From NCBI GenBank assembly GCA_000969725.1, contig JXSR01S027517.1: DNA of 45,496 bases. One strand, given 5' to 3'. The stretch comes from Ophiothrix spiculata. Taxonomy: Eukaryota > Echinodermata > Ophiuroidea > Amphilepidida > Ophiotrichidae. Shown here piece by piece: positions 8,936 to 20,404 of the stretch. The position numbers and the translations under genes were made by a program. Positions within the stretch are counted from its first letter, which is position 1. Each line of letters starts with the position of its first letter. Under the pieces are notes generated by a model. That model had not been told where the DNA came from, did not search any database, and worked only from the letters and a program-made list of their open reading frames with translations.

Positions 8936-9414
8936 AGGGACTGGCCTAGATTCTTCCCACTAATTTTTACCTACATTTTTTTTACTTTAATCGATAGAAC
9001 ATGTTTATAGTAATATAACCTACAAGTAGTTTTCATGATTTTGAGGAATATTGGAGAAAATTGCAATTCTTTACCTACTTTAATTTTTTTCGCCGGCGGA
9101 AAAAGTTATGTGAAAACAGTGTTTCTAGTTTGAAAACTTGAAAAATCTTGTTTCTACACCTGTGATGGCCAAACAAATTATTTTTGATGATATCTAGGAG
9201 CTTTGTTTGATCTTTTATCTGGTAAATCCATCTGAGGTACAAATTTAGGATTTAGGAAACACAGGATAGTCACACCACCGTCAAAAAACGATATATTGCA
9301 AATTAGTCCTCTCTCAATTTGAGCCATTTGTGTGTAAATTTGTGCAGGTTTTTTTGCTATATTTAGAGTATTTCCATAAGTTTTTAATTCTAGGTGGAAT
9401 CTAGGCTAGTCCCT
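8936..9414. mobile_element. TTAA-flanked MITE (piggyBac-like), copy I
   Basis: The left end AGGGACTGGCCTAGATTC and the inverse of the right end AGGGACTAGCCTAGATTC are nearly identical. TTAA flanks both ends (8932-8935, 9415-9418), the target of piggyBac-type transposases. The interior has 'ttcgccggcgg' and no open frame. Relatives: 35492-36127 (same strand) and 38757-40357 (opposite strand, split by an LTR). Superfamily is inferred from TTAA only. Confidence 0.8.
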
Positions 9415-9879
9415 TTAAGAGTGGCTTCTTGATCATATTAAAATATATCACCAATTCAATAGTTATACTTTTTTGACAATTCATGAATCACTACATACAT
9501 GCAAGTGTCCCCCCGGAGACATCTAAACCACTAAGTTAAATGATCAAATTAAATTACCCTCCTTGATAATTACAGATACACATAGTTTGTAACCCTTTAC
9601 TACACAGCTTGTAACCCTTTACATCGTAGTGTGTAATATGTAACTGCATACGTGATGCTGATTGCAGGCATGCTCACTTCATTTCTTGTTTATTATTTGA
9701 TCAACGTGAATCACTGGCATTTGTTGTCTTTGCTTATTTTGTCTTGATAGTATGGTTTATTTGGGCTTGATAGAATAGTTTATTTAAATTAAATTATCAG
9801 ATTTTCTGTCCCATGTACTGATCTTGACTGATATTTAATGGTATTAATGTAGACCTTAAAGAAGCTTCAAGGGACGTTT

Positions 9880-9895
9880 TATATATATATATATA
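9880..9895. repeat. (TA)n microsatellite
   Basis: About eight TA dinucleotides after 'gggacgtttt'. A simple repeat. Confidence 0.9.
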
Positions 9896-9992
9896 GCTGC
9901 TTATATTTCTGTGGTGGGTAAGAAATGAACTATGATGTCAATTTTTGTCTGTAATCAAAGCAGCAATCTGACAATGATAATTAATATATATA

Positions 9993-10295
9993 AGGGGTGC
10001 TCTGGTAAAATGAGCAGAAATCGAGTTTATTACATACTTTTATTCTAGCAATAAAATTTACTTGTTAATCCATTTGTAAATTACTGATATAGCAAAATTT
10101 GATCAATTACTCATGATTAATTACACTCTCCGGCATAATTGACCTTCGAAACTCAAGATATAGTTAAATACTTATGCATGGATGCGTTTTATGTCAACAA
10201 ATGAAATTCAACCTTTTCATCATATTTTCACTTTGGAAGCCATTTATTCAAATCTTCATTCGCGACTTACTGCTCATTTTGACAGAGCGACCCAC
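9993..10295. mobile_element. MITE with GGGTGCTC / AAAATGAGC termini, copy 1
   Basis: The left end 'gggtgctctggtaaaatgag' is matched by the inverse of the right end ('gtcgctctgtcaaaatgagc'). The subterminal parts match too ('agaaatcgag' with 'agtaagtcgcg'). Flanks are rich in TA, so a TA duplication is possible but ambiguous. A relative at 30281-30598 has a defined empty site. Confidence 0.7.
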
Positions 10296-10299
10296 ATAT

Positions 10300-11743
10300 G
10301 AATGTATTGAGGGTGCAAAAATTTTAAATTGATGTCTGCTAATATTTTTTGACATCATTTTGGAAGAACAACACCACTTGGACTTTTACAACTGTGGGAA
10401 GTCCCTTCTAAGAAGAAGGCCTGCTGTTGTATCTGTATACATATTTTGTAATATACTGGCTGTAAAAAATGTGTGTTTGATGTACTTCCTCCGTAACTCT
10501 TACTGCCATTTGTTATTAGAATATTAACTGACTATGACTATGAGTGTGATAATAGAAATATCATCACAAAGTAAAAGTTCCATTTCGCAAACTACCATTC
10601 CATTACAAATTGCTAGTAAATATTTGTATTATATCACCTATTCATAAATTTCTTTTACCTCAAAATATGGATAACTTCGCTATTATCCACCAATGGTTGA
10701 GTTGACCCTATCAAAACATTAGAAAGTGAATAACTAGGCATATGTGTATTTCAATACAATGTAGTGATAATTAATTTCTATCATCATATGAAGGGGTGAT
10801 GGTAAAATCTATACAACAGCAGTAAACCAATTAAATGCCTTACATCTACATCTACATAGTTACTTAGCAAAGTTACCGAAGCAATATCACGCTAAGATGA
10901 CTTGTGGAACCAGTTGAAACACACAGATATCTTAAATACAAAATTACATAAATTATACAGACTTCTGCAGAATGCAGGAAATAAACAGCCTAGAGTGAAG
11001 TGTTTCAATAATTTTCACATCATAAAATATGTACTTTTTTTTTATATGATCCTGCTGAGGCACATGCATACTACAGAGCAATGTTTATCCCAGTTGTGAT
11101 GTCAGCAGTCATCCTGCAGTAAGGTATATATATTTTGTGTGTAGTAATCTTGCTGCGTATGGAATCATAAATTCAGAATAGATATATCGCTTAAAGCATT
11201 TATTGATGTATTGTTTATTATAAAGGGAATACTGGAACCAAATTTCATGAAAAATTATTTAATTGATTTTGAGAAAAGACAAACAAATGTCAACAGATTA
11301 CATATCTCCAAAAGTTTGGCTTTCTGGGTTTCATCTATCACAGCATCTTATTACAATTATGACTTATTTGATGAATTTACTGACTTATGATATTAATGCT
11401 TTAGATATTCATCAGAAATGGGATTGCAACAATTACCTGCACTTAACTACAATTTATGAAAATGGGAAATGTCAATATTTAAAGCTGTCATCATCAATTT
11501 GTTTTGTGGGTTTTGTTTTATGCACTAGTTTGCCTATGTGAATCTACGATAAATCTGTTACTTGAGTCCATATTATCATGATTATTAAACCTCGTAGATT
11601 ATTTATTAAAGCAGGAAAGCTAAGAGGAGAAGGACATTCAAACTACCATCAAAAGCTGTATTTGTGCCATGAAGTTTATCATCCTCATCAGATTATATTG
11701 TATCAATTTGATTTGAAATCCTGAGTAGCTTCTCAAGTGGTGC
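10300..11743. other. Long stretch without a confirmed gene
   Basis: AT-rich. It holds two chance-like frames (10902-11099, 65 codons; 11263-11541, 92 codons) without recognisable domains, and short 'catcta' repeats near 10846. A block at 11036-11096 reads YDPAEAHAYYRAMFIPVV in one frame but lacks a usable acceptor and donor, so I leave it unannotated. Confidence 0.4.
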
Positions 11744-12723
11744 AAATGCTTCAAACACGCTACAAAGTTGTTCATCTCAAATCAACACCAATGCATCTGC
11801 ATATTTTTATCTTTAGCCACCTGAGTATAATAGAAATACACCAACGCATTGGAAGCAGAGTGTGTTTAAATACCTTTCAACAACTCACCGTATCTTCTTA
11901 TACGGGAACGCGCCGTTGTTGATTCGTGATGAATCCACAGTTGATATTCAAATAAGCGCGTCACGCACGGCACAGCGTACACGGAGGAGCGTTTAAACAG
12001 TACAAATAAGACAGCGGCGCACTGTTCATCGCGCGTCGGAAACTCGAGTACGTGCAAGGACTGGCGTTTGGGAACATTCAAAAACATTGAGAAACTAACA
12101 TTTTACATCAGATTCTACTAAATATTTTTATGAAGATGAGTATTTGTTAAATTTTTCTTGAAAGCATTTAGAATTTTATAATTCATCCGTTGTTGAAAGG
12201 TATTCAAACACGCTACAGAGTTGTTCATCGCCAATCAACAACTCTGCATCTGATGCGTCGGCGTATTTTTATTTTTTAGATAAAAATACGCAGACCCATG
12301 GCGTATTTTTATCACGCTCGGGTGGCTAAAGCCACCCTCGCGCGATAAAAATATGCAGACGCGTGGATGTATCGTTGTTGATTGGCGATGAACAACTCTG
12401 TAGCGTGTTTGAATACCTAATTCAACAATACACATCTTGTTAAAATCGTATAGAATTGAATTACCATTCAAATGTTTTCAATTTATGAGATACATTCAGT
12501 AGAATTTTAAGCAAACTGAATGTTTGTTGCTTTGCCTTTTTCAAATGTTCCCAAGCACAGGGCTTTGCAAGTACTCAATTCCCGACATGCAATTGGACAC
12601 TCTGCGCCGTCATGCATACTGCGTAATTGCACTTACATTATTGAATATCAACTGTGGTTTCATCACAAATCAACAACAGTACACTCCTGTATATTAAGAA
12701 ATATGGGGAGTTGTTGTTTTAAG
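11744..12723. mobile_element. Composite palindromic element, copy (b), head-to-head form
   Basis: Four modules in order: a decayed palindrome P1 (11744-11875); module A inverted (11873-12200, ends 'cctttcaacaac' and 'gttgttgaaagg'); a fuller palindrome P2 (12198-12418, 'aggtattcaaacacg' to 'cgtgtttgaatacct' apart from one centre-flanking change); and module A direct (12416-12723). A-P2-A therefore forms an 850-bp inverted repeat. P2's core 'ggtggctaaagccacc' is self-complementary and flanked by Cs and Gs ('cacgctcgg', 'ctcgcgcg'). Short frames on both strands are shadows of the repeat. No transposase is present, so any mobility is non-autonomous. The superfamily is unassigned. Confidence 0.8.
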
Positions 12724-12839
12724 TTTGGAACCATGAAATCTTAAATGTCAAGTAGTCACATAATTTGAATTGCACTTAGAAGTAATACATTAAAACATGT
12801 TAGGATATCTTTGTTAGGCTGGCAAGTTTGACCTGTTCT

Positions 12840-13035
12840 AAAAGTTTAAAAAAGTAGTTTTACAACCATTTTGTGTAGTATATTCTCAAAAAACACCCTT
12901 TCAGAAAGACCTTTTGGGGATTTTTGTGAACCTTTTTTGTACATTGTCAAATTTGTAACCCCCCCCCCCCCCACTGCGGGCTTGCGTTTGAATATCATAA
13001 ATGTCATGAAAATAGGATTTTTTGGTGCTAACAAC
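12840..13035. repeat. Poly-C tract in a low-complexity segment
   Basis: A run of 14 C at 12959-12972 after 'aaatttgtaa', followed by 'actgcgggcttgcg'. Overlapping frames on both strands (12846-13122) are produced by the run and are not genes. Slippage makes the length uncertain. Confidence 0.7.
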
Positions 13036-13039
13036 AAAG

Positions 13040-14290
13040 TTATCAGTATGCTCACCCACACCTTGTGTAAATGCAATTATCAAGTAGTAAGTTGTATGTA
13101 TTTGAAGGTGTATTATTGTTAATGAGAATAGCCATTAACTCTTTTATTTCTGTTAAAGGTCATCAATATTCTATTGACATAGTGATGTTAACAGCCTGTA
13201 ATTTTAATGATGTTGATCCATCGTACAGTACATTTTGAGATATAACTTTATAATTTTTAGATCAAAATAGAGTATTTCTTTTGTTGGAATGACTTTACTG
13301 TTGCTATTTGTACTCATGGCTTGCCTTATATTACGTTTGTGCCCATTGAACTTAAATCTCTTAAGTTTCATTCTTGTTTTTTAAACAAGTATGAGAATTG
13401 ACTCAATGTAAGTAATATCATAATACTTGACAGGACATTATATAGCAGCCTTCCTCTGACTGCTTTGAAGAGTTTGCTCACATTCAACACATTGGAAGGG
13501 GACAAATACCAATTGGCTGTTTTTCAGTATGCTTACTTTGATTTTGTGGTTGATTAAAACTATATATGACATTTTTAAAAATCATTAACAGAGCAAAAGA
13601 ACATGAAAATCATCAGAATGGCTTCAGGTGTGTCAGTAAAAGTAAACTATTACATGCTGTAATTGCTATAAGATCCTACCAAGTAGGCTTCTATCACCCA
13701 TGAATTTTGATTGACCATCTAGGTTGATATTTGATAGATATTGATAACCTCTGGACAATTTGGCCTAAAGTGGTATTTATCATGTTTATAGTTTTTCTGA
13801 TGTATCCGGTTGAATTACATTCAGGACCCAAATTTAACTCCACATATATTTGTATAGGAAAGCACAGGTGTTCATTTGGTATATTTCTGCAAATTGATGT
13901 ATTCATAATTCTTCAGTTTAAAATGTTTTAACCAAATTTCTGTGCTTTTAATATTTAGCTTATTGCAGTGTCTTTGAAAGAGCTTGCAAACACAAGTATT
14001 TAAAAAAGTAAAAATAACAAGAGACCAATTTTACAGCTCATTTGTGATTAACACCCTTACTTTCAAAACCTTGTGTGGCAACAAACCTTGCTTTAAGCCC
14101 ACCTTCACAACAGGCATAACAAGTGAAGGGGACACACACTAGATGTTTTGTCTGGTATGCCAGATTCAATTTTGTTGTTAATTTAACAGATGATGTTACA
14201 TATCAAGGTTCTCTTTGTTGGTCCTCTATGATTTAAAAATAACTGACTCTAACATGTTCTAAGGCATTTTTGTACATGACATTTAACCTC
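13040..14290 (+). repeat. Left arm of a large inverted duplication
   Basis: It matches the minus strand of 16980-17590 in the same order: 'cacccacaccttgtgtaaatg', 'tacatacaa-type/gtatgtatttgaaggtgta', 'cattaactcttttat', 'attgacatagt', 'acttgacaggac', 'ttgctcacatt', 'tttgttggtcct' and 'taacatgttctaagg'. This arm has about 650 bp (around 13500-14185) missing from the other arm. The other arm carries a MITE fragment here. Similarity is moderate. No coding potential is visible; frames at 13694-13931 are on both strands and are spurious. Confidence 0.7.
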
Positions 14291-14408
14291 ACATAAACTC
14301 TTGCAAAACAATGCTGACAATGTTGAGGTGCGCCACATTTATTAATGTGTCATAGAAATTGGAAGTCATTGCAGTGTATTATGTGTTGTAGGATCTTGTT
14401 ATATTTCT

Positions 14409-14910
14409 CATCCTCAGGGCTCAACTGGAAGTAGTAAATTTTCTGATTTCAAATTTCAGCCATATTTTTCTGATTATAAATCCAAAATTATTATTTCACC
14501 TCTAGATTCTTTTTAATTTTGGAGATATAGCATAAAATGTTAATTGGTATACCTATTTTGTATTTCCTATGCATTTACATAACAACCTCATCCCCAGAGT
14601 TGCATGCTTTCTATTGTTTCTGAAGAGTAAACAAGAAACAAACTGGAGGTTAAACCTCAAAAATGCATTTCAGAGGCTAAGGTCAATTAGTTGCAGGTGT
14701 AGAATCCTATAGCTTGCATCATGAGAAAGTATGAGGCTGTTATGTAAATTTAAAAAAAAAAGGAAAATATGTATACTAATTAATCTTACATTTTATGTTT
14801 TCTCCAAAACTATAAAGAATTTGGAGGTGAAATTTTGGATTTACCATCAAAAAATATGGGCTTTCATTTAGCATCAAAAATATTCTACTTCCGGTTGAGC
14901 CCTGGGGATG
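14409..14910. mobile_element. Foldback element, about 500 bp, arms about 190 bp
   Basis: The left end 'catcctcagggctcaac' is mirrored by 'gttgagccctggggatg' at the right. The inverse match continues through 'tggaagtagta', 'aatccaaaat', 'ttttggagatatagc' against 'ttttctccaaaactat', and 'cataacaacctcat' against 'atgaggctgttatg'. Nearly the whole element can form a stem with a loop of roughly 100 bases. No open frame and no clear target duplication. Confidence 0.8.
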
Positions 14911-14972
14911 CAAATTAGTTGGAACCTACATATTTAAAAGTAAATTAATCACATGTTAAAATAAGAACCTAC

Positions 14973-15174
14973 CAGTGGCGTAGCTAGAGGGGGGGCCGGG
15001 GGGGGCCGTGGCCCCCCCATTAATGACCCTTCCGTCGGTTAAAAAAAGCGCCCGTCGGTAAAGTTGAGCCGACCGGCCGCAGGCCGGGCGGCGATACAGC
15101 ACTCAATACAATTCTGTCGGTTCATCTTCATATTGTGGCCCCCCCCCAGTTTCGAAAACCTGGCTACGCCACTG
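14973..15174. mobile_element. hAT-type MITE with CAGTGGCGTAGCTAG termini
   Basis: Ends CAGTGGCGTAGCTAG and (inverse) CAGTGGCGTAGCCAG flank a GC-rich, G/C-run interior. A perfect 8-bp duplication GAACCTAC is present at 14965-14972 and 15175-15182. The CAGTGGCGTAGC terminus with 8-bp duplications is a widespread animal non-autonomous hAT-like type. The exact duplication suggests a fairly young insertion. It has no coding capacity. Confidence 0.9.
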
Positions 15175-15182
15175 GAACCTAC

Positions 15183-16543
15183 ACCTTAAATGTTGATGTC
15201 ATTATACTTTAAATTGTACATGTATATTTTAAAGAAAATTTTAATTCATAAAATGTAGTGTTAACATGATATTAACACTGCAGCTAGCTTGATTATCATG
15301 AACTTTGCAATGGAACAAAAGCAACAATGCTAGTATTCAAAAAATCATGACAGTTTAAATGTCATTTTCATTAAAACAAGATCAAAATACCAAGGACAAA
15401 GGCAAAGTTGAGCTACATTTGATGTGAATAGAAGACAAATCATATACCCTATTCATCGATCACATTTTGCAAACAGTAGTAGAGAAGATTGTTTACTTGT
15501 GACATGACTTTCATCAGTGCAAATTTATGTGTTGGACAAGTTTATATATTATGTGGAATAGTATGATTGAACTTCAAACTGTCAAGATGTTTAATTTTCC
15601 AGCTTCCATGTCAGAAACAATAGATATTCCAGGTAACTGTTTGGGCAAAGAAATGAAGTGAAATTTTCATTGAAATATTTTATTACTATAGTGTCTATCA
15701 TGGCGAATGTCTTGTTGATTTACACCACACGGACAGTCAGAAATGACTCACCACACGGACAATCAGAAATGAAGAGTGCAGCATATAACTATAAATATAA
15801 CCTGCCCCACTAACCATATAACCTATATTAAAAAAATGAACTAAAATTTGAATAGCTTTGAAGCCAGTATGTGATGCCCATCCATCCATTTCAGATTTAG
15901 TGTTCTACATTATTGTAGCTTGTGGAATGTATATTCTGAAATTATAAACTTCAGCTGATGCTGTCTTGTTTTACTTCAATACAACCAGATTTTTGGTGAT
16001 CATTACAATGTTCCTTGCATACTTTAATCATACAAATTGTTGATGAAAAACTTTAAGATAAAATTACAATTTTAAATTACTTCATGTGATATGTGATAAA
16101 ATCTCAATCACAAAACAAAGTAAAGATGAATCTATTGAGAAAGATGAAAATATGCCATAGTAATATGATTAAGACTGCATAATAAACAGCAGTTTACCCA
16201 TCCAGTACATGGTTTTGTTTGTTTGTGGTAATCTTATTTGTAGAATCCTTATTAGATTTGAGTAAGGAGTAGGTGCATTATATCTTGTATAATATGCAGT
16301 TAATCCATAGACACAAACTGATGGCTAACAATTATAGTTGGGAACATTGGTTGGTTTCTTAGTTCATTCAAAATCTTATTGTAACTTAAAAAGGAACAAT
16401 AAAAAATGACAATACAAGTAAATGACACTTTCTTAATTGATTAATTTTTCCATAAACATTGTAGAAATTGTGTTTATATCACCATATACAAATATGAGTC
16501 ACACAGGACAGCTACAGTAAAACATTAAGACTTGTTTTACCAC
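15183..16543. other. Stretch without a confirmed gene, with one small tandem repeat
   Basis: AT-rich. A 26-bp unit ('accacacggaca.tcagaaatga') occurs twice at 15724-15772. A 30-nt open block with splice-like borders at 15602-15631 was judged too short to call. Nothing else stands out. Confidence 0.45.
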
Positions 16544-16799
16544 CTAAGGCGAGGCGTCACTAGACTTCCTCCCCAGAGTGAGAACTTCTCACCGATTAAA
16601 TTTTGTGATATACGGATAATTAGACCATCTAGGTCAAATATTTTTACATTTTTATATTCAATTCTTATTCAAATCCAAATACAAGTGTATAAAACTTACA
16701 ATTGAGGTACAAGGATCCAATTATACCATATTTCTAGGTTGGTATTTCTAAACAGAACTTCTCATTGTGAACAGGAAGTCTAGTGATGTCTCGCCTAAA
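16544..16799. mobile_element. MITE with GGCGAG...CACTAGACTTCCT termini
   Basis: The left end 'taaggcgaggcgtcactag' and the inverse of the right end 'ttaggcgagacatcactag' match and continue through 'acttcct' and, more loosely, 'gagaacttct' against 'agaagttct'. About 256 bp with an AT-rich centre. The target duplication is not resolved. It lies between the arms of the inverted duplication described at 13040. Confidence 0.75.
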
Positions 16800-16979
16800 C
16801 ACTACCAGCACCTGGGTCATGTGGGTTATGGATATATTATATTGTCTAAGTCACAGGCACATATAAACATATAGGCAAGGTCCACAACATGTGCCCAAGG
16901 AATACGTGGAAGTAGTTTCTATTTCTATATTCTTTTCTAAATGTGTCTCAACTTAAACTTTGTCAGCATCATTTTGCAT

Positions 16980-17590
16980 AGTTCATCCAAGGTTACAATA
17001 TCATAAACAAAAGACCCTTAGAACATGTTAGAATCAGTTATTTCTAAATCATAGGAGGACCAACAAACTGATCTCTTATTCTAAATGTGAGCAAGCCTGT
17101 CATGGCAATCTACGGAAGGGGCTTCTATATTGTCTTGTCAAGTTTTTTAAGACATTTTATTGTGTCGGTCCTTATATTTGCCTGAAAAGTAATAAATAAA
17201 CTTACACTATGTAAACCTTGAAGTATGCAACAAGCAATCAGACTCTGTTACCAGATCAACAACATATCCCTTGTATTTAACTGGTGGCTTTGTATTTAAC
17301 TGGTGGTTTTGTATTGTGTAAGAGACCATCATGATTTATTTGGATAGAGTAAGACCAAATCACTATGTATTAATATTTTTCATACATTTTTTTGTTCAAA
17401 ATGTCACATATGATGGATTTAGCAAAATTGATACTTCAGACTGAACAATTTACTGTGTCAATATAAAATTTATGACATTTAAAAGAGATGAAAAAGTTAA
17501 GGGTTATATAATCACATTGACAAAAATACACCTTCAAATACATACAACCTAGTACTTGTATTTACACAAAATGTGGGTGATCATAATGAT
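16980..17590 (-). repeat. Right arm of a large inverted duplication
   Basis: Minus-strand counterpart of 13040-14290. A fragment of another MITE family (17204-17366) interrupts it, together with a 20-bp tandem repeat 'tttgtatttaactggtgg.t' at 17270-17311. The arms enclose about 2.7 kb that hold three different TIR elements. Confidence 0.7.
17204..17366 (+). mobile_element. Partial MITE, 'ATGCAACAAGC' family
   Basis: It begins with the family terminus 'taaaccttgaagtatgcaac' and continues 'aagcaatcagactctgtta'. It follows the element at 23979-24335 through 'ccaaatcac.tattaatatt'. Similarity then fades and no right terminus is found, so the copy is truncated or eroded. An internal 20-bp unit is duplicated. 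Confidence 0.65.
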
Positions 17591-18929
17591 AACCTTCTAG
17601 TTAGCATGGAACAAATATTCCTATATGTATAGGATTTATGATATTTCAAATAAAAATTTAGATATTTGCTTACCATGACAAGTGGTAATTCTTCCCCAAT
17701 CCACCTGGATATTTCCTCATAATTCAGTCATAAAAAATAAAATTAGAGTTTTAACAAGAGTTGAATATTCTCCACAAGGACAAGGGTATCAGGCAAAATG
17801 TACCTCCATCTTTAAAATATTATGTATAATGTGAATGCCCAACTGCAGAGTTGATAAACTTCCACCGCTGTTTGATCACCATTTAATTGGGTACATTTAT
17901 AGCCAAATGCTCATTACTGGTGGTAGTTTTGACATTTGACTCATGGATATGGTAAAGGAGATAAATTTTATTTATATTTAATTCACATAATGAATATCTA
18001 ATGTAAGCAATATGCATATAATTTCAAAAAATGAATAGTGAAACCAATAATGAAATCTCAAAATATGGGTTGGAAATTCTGATATAAAATGAACATTTTT
18101 TGAGAAAGAACTTGAAATTTAGTTATGGATTTAAATTTGGCAGTTCAACACCTAATTCCAAAAGTAATTTAAACACTTTTACAAACCTTAGTTTCCTAAA
18201 GCAGTGCATTTGTGTCAAAAATGTAATAAATAAACCCATCAAACAGCGGGTGCTTCATTTTGCACTATAGGAAAAAATACATGCAAAGTCTCAGTTTAAC
18301 AAAATTTATTTTCTACAGATTCACAATATTATGCTATGAATTAAATATAAAACAAGTAAATGCAAGACATTTCATACATATTCTAGAACTAAACTGTAAA
18401 CTTAAGCTTCAATCTTCAAAACAAGTACTTTAGCTAAGAGAACCAAGTAATCTGCATGATTATGAGATGTTTACATGGTTCAACTACACTAAATAAACTG
18501 GCGTCGATATCTGTCATTTCTAAAATCGCCAAAATTGACTGCCCTTTCCTAAATAAGGACCTCAAAAAGTGTAGGAGGGCAATTATGTTTGGTGTATATT
18601 TTGTTCTAGTCATGAAGTTAGATTTATTTAAAGTTGTTTTGATGCCATCTTTGATCTTCAGAGTACTTTGGTAATATTTTAAGGCTTTTCCCACAAAAAT
18701 GGAAAAAGTGAATTTTTGACCTGTGCTTATTTGGCATGAAAATCAAAAAACTGGCCAAAATCCTAAAAAGTAAAGATGATGCAACATCCGAGTAGGTGTT
18801 TTAAATTAAAATTCCCATTCCGAGGTCATTTAAAAAAAAAATGGTTTTTTTAGCTTGTCCCAAAGCCCAAATAGCCAAAAAATGTGTTTTTTGTGATTTT
18901 CTCAAAAAATGTGATTTGTGGTCAAAAAT
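17591..18929. other. Stretch without a confirmed gene
   Basis: AT-rich. Overlapping frames on both strands at 18434-18694 (86 and 72 codons) exclude each other and show no domain. A 31-nt minus-strand block at 17674-17704 with acceptor and donor-like borders is described under findings. Confidence 0.4.
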
Positions 18930-19065
18930 CAACATCACCATCATGTTTCTTGTAAAAATTCCTTTCTGGAAATGTATACTTTAATTAACTTGAAGCACTT
19001 TGTTCAAAAGTTATGTTACAAAATAAATTTGCAAAATCGTTAAATTGAGTAACGTGCTTACCCCC
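18930..19065 (+). repeat. Dispersed repeat shared with 6040-6190
   Basis: Shares 'aaattcctttct', 'aaatgtatacttt', 'gaagcactttgttcaaaagt' and 'aaattgagtaac' with 6040-6190. In this copy it is preceded by G/T-rich low complexity ('aaaaaatgtgatttgtggtc'). No ends are defined. Confidence 0.65.
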
Positions 19066-20404
19066 CTTAATGAGTTTTCGGGTGTGTTAGGGATGCTATT
19101 TTGCACAGTAAATCAATGGGAAGCCATATTGTGGTGTTAGATGTTGATATCGCTTTACATTCATCTGGACTATCCAATATCAACACAATATGTCTCATCT
19201 GATTGCAAATCACATGGATTTATTCAAGTCTTGTATTATCACAGAAAATGCTCTGCATCTTAAATTAGTTGCCATCACCACAACACAATTAAAGACGCAT
19301 CTAGTATGATTAAGTATAGATCATATTTTATCAAAACTTGGGACAAATGTAGGATGATTTTCAAATGACCTGTGCTTTATTATGTTTTCATGTAATATAA
19401 TAATTCATATTTTTATCCTGCCAAAGACTATTACATTTTGGTGTGCTGGTAAATTTGAGAGTTTAAATGATTTTAATCAATTGAATCAGTTCAGTTTATT
19501 TCCATACTATTATGCACAGTGGGAGTCAAGAGCAAACCGCAGGCTGCATATGATTTATTTTTGACAACACTTTATACTAATATAGTCTTCTCTGTATGTT
19601 TTTCCAATTTGATTGTGACAACAATTACAGTAAATTTCAACTAGTATATTGTGTAAGGGGAAGAAAGACTAGTGAAGTTCTTCATAAAAGACTAGGGTAT
19701 AATGCAAGTAATAAAGTTGTATAGTCACAACATTGCTGCTTTGACTTAAATAAACATGACTCAAAGAGACACCAAAGCCAGTTTAAATTATATAACAACA
19801 ATACAACATTAATATGTATAGGTATAGGTATGGTTTGAATATATCTTTTTATCTTGATCCCATTTATCTCTATGGATAATAGTCATTCTAAAACACTCCA
19901 TTGAGATAACTTGGGCCTGTAGGTTTGTGTCGGATTACTTTAGAATGAGTGGAGCCAAAGGCTTGTTTCAGATTACGGTAGATTTTGAGATGTAGGTCGC
20001 AGATCTCCTGAACATTTGTTAAAGAAAATGTAGGTCCCAGAAGTCATGTCATCTGTTATTTAGTACTCTGACACATTTATGTACACATTGTCAGCTTGAT
20101 TACAGGTCTAAATGTACTGTTGAACTGTAGCCTAGCCTGAAGGAAGATTTACTTGCAGAGACCATTTTATACTGCACTTTTACTTTGATCTCAATAATAG
20201 ATGCTTTTGTATGTTAAACATAAAATCAAAAGCAAATAAATTCAGGAACAAGATATTACGGAACACATATTAAATTTTTGAATATACAAAATAGAACACA
20301 AAGTGAAAGGGGTTGCGATGATGCATAGGTTAGATTTCTCATCTTGCCTTCAAAGCAGTTACCCTCACCAATATTGCTGGAAGAAGATTGTCACATCTCA
20401 TTCA
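19066..20404. other. Stretch without a confirmed gene
   Basis: AT-rich, with a 60-codon chance frame at 19382-19564 and a 43-codon minus-strand frame near 19070-19200 (start MRHIVLILDSPDE). Neither shows a domain. Nothing else visible. Confidence 0.4.

Noticed and set aside
9880-9895. TA run as promoter TATA box
   Set aside because: A simple microsatellite with no associated transcript or exon signal.
11036-11096. Peptide-like stretch YDPAEAHAYYRAMFIPVV in one frame
   Set aside because: No acceptor in the right place and the frame stops right before a possible donor.
11263-11541. 92-codon frame MILRKDKQMSTDYIS...
   Set aside because: Plausible composition but no domain, splice context or poly(A) signal. 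Left uncalled.
11737-12744. Several short frames sharing RY.VVH..ST and EYQLW.HH.ST peptides, also at 2582, 41773 and 42042
   Set aside because: These are translations of the P and A modules of the composite palindrome in different orientations, not a protein family.
12846-13122. Overlapping frames on both strands across the poly-C run
   Set aside because: Caused by the homopolymer (Pro/Gly runs). Run length is error-prone.
13591-13626. 36-nt block between 'catta acag' and 'gtgtgtcag'; also 30 nt at 15602-15631
   Set aside because: Signals fit but length is too small. Many such blocks are expected in AT-rich DNA and phases cannot be tested.
18434-18694. Overlapping 86- and 72-codon frames on opposite strands
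   Set aside because: Mutually exclusive, no domain, no exon borders.
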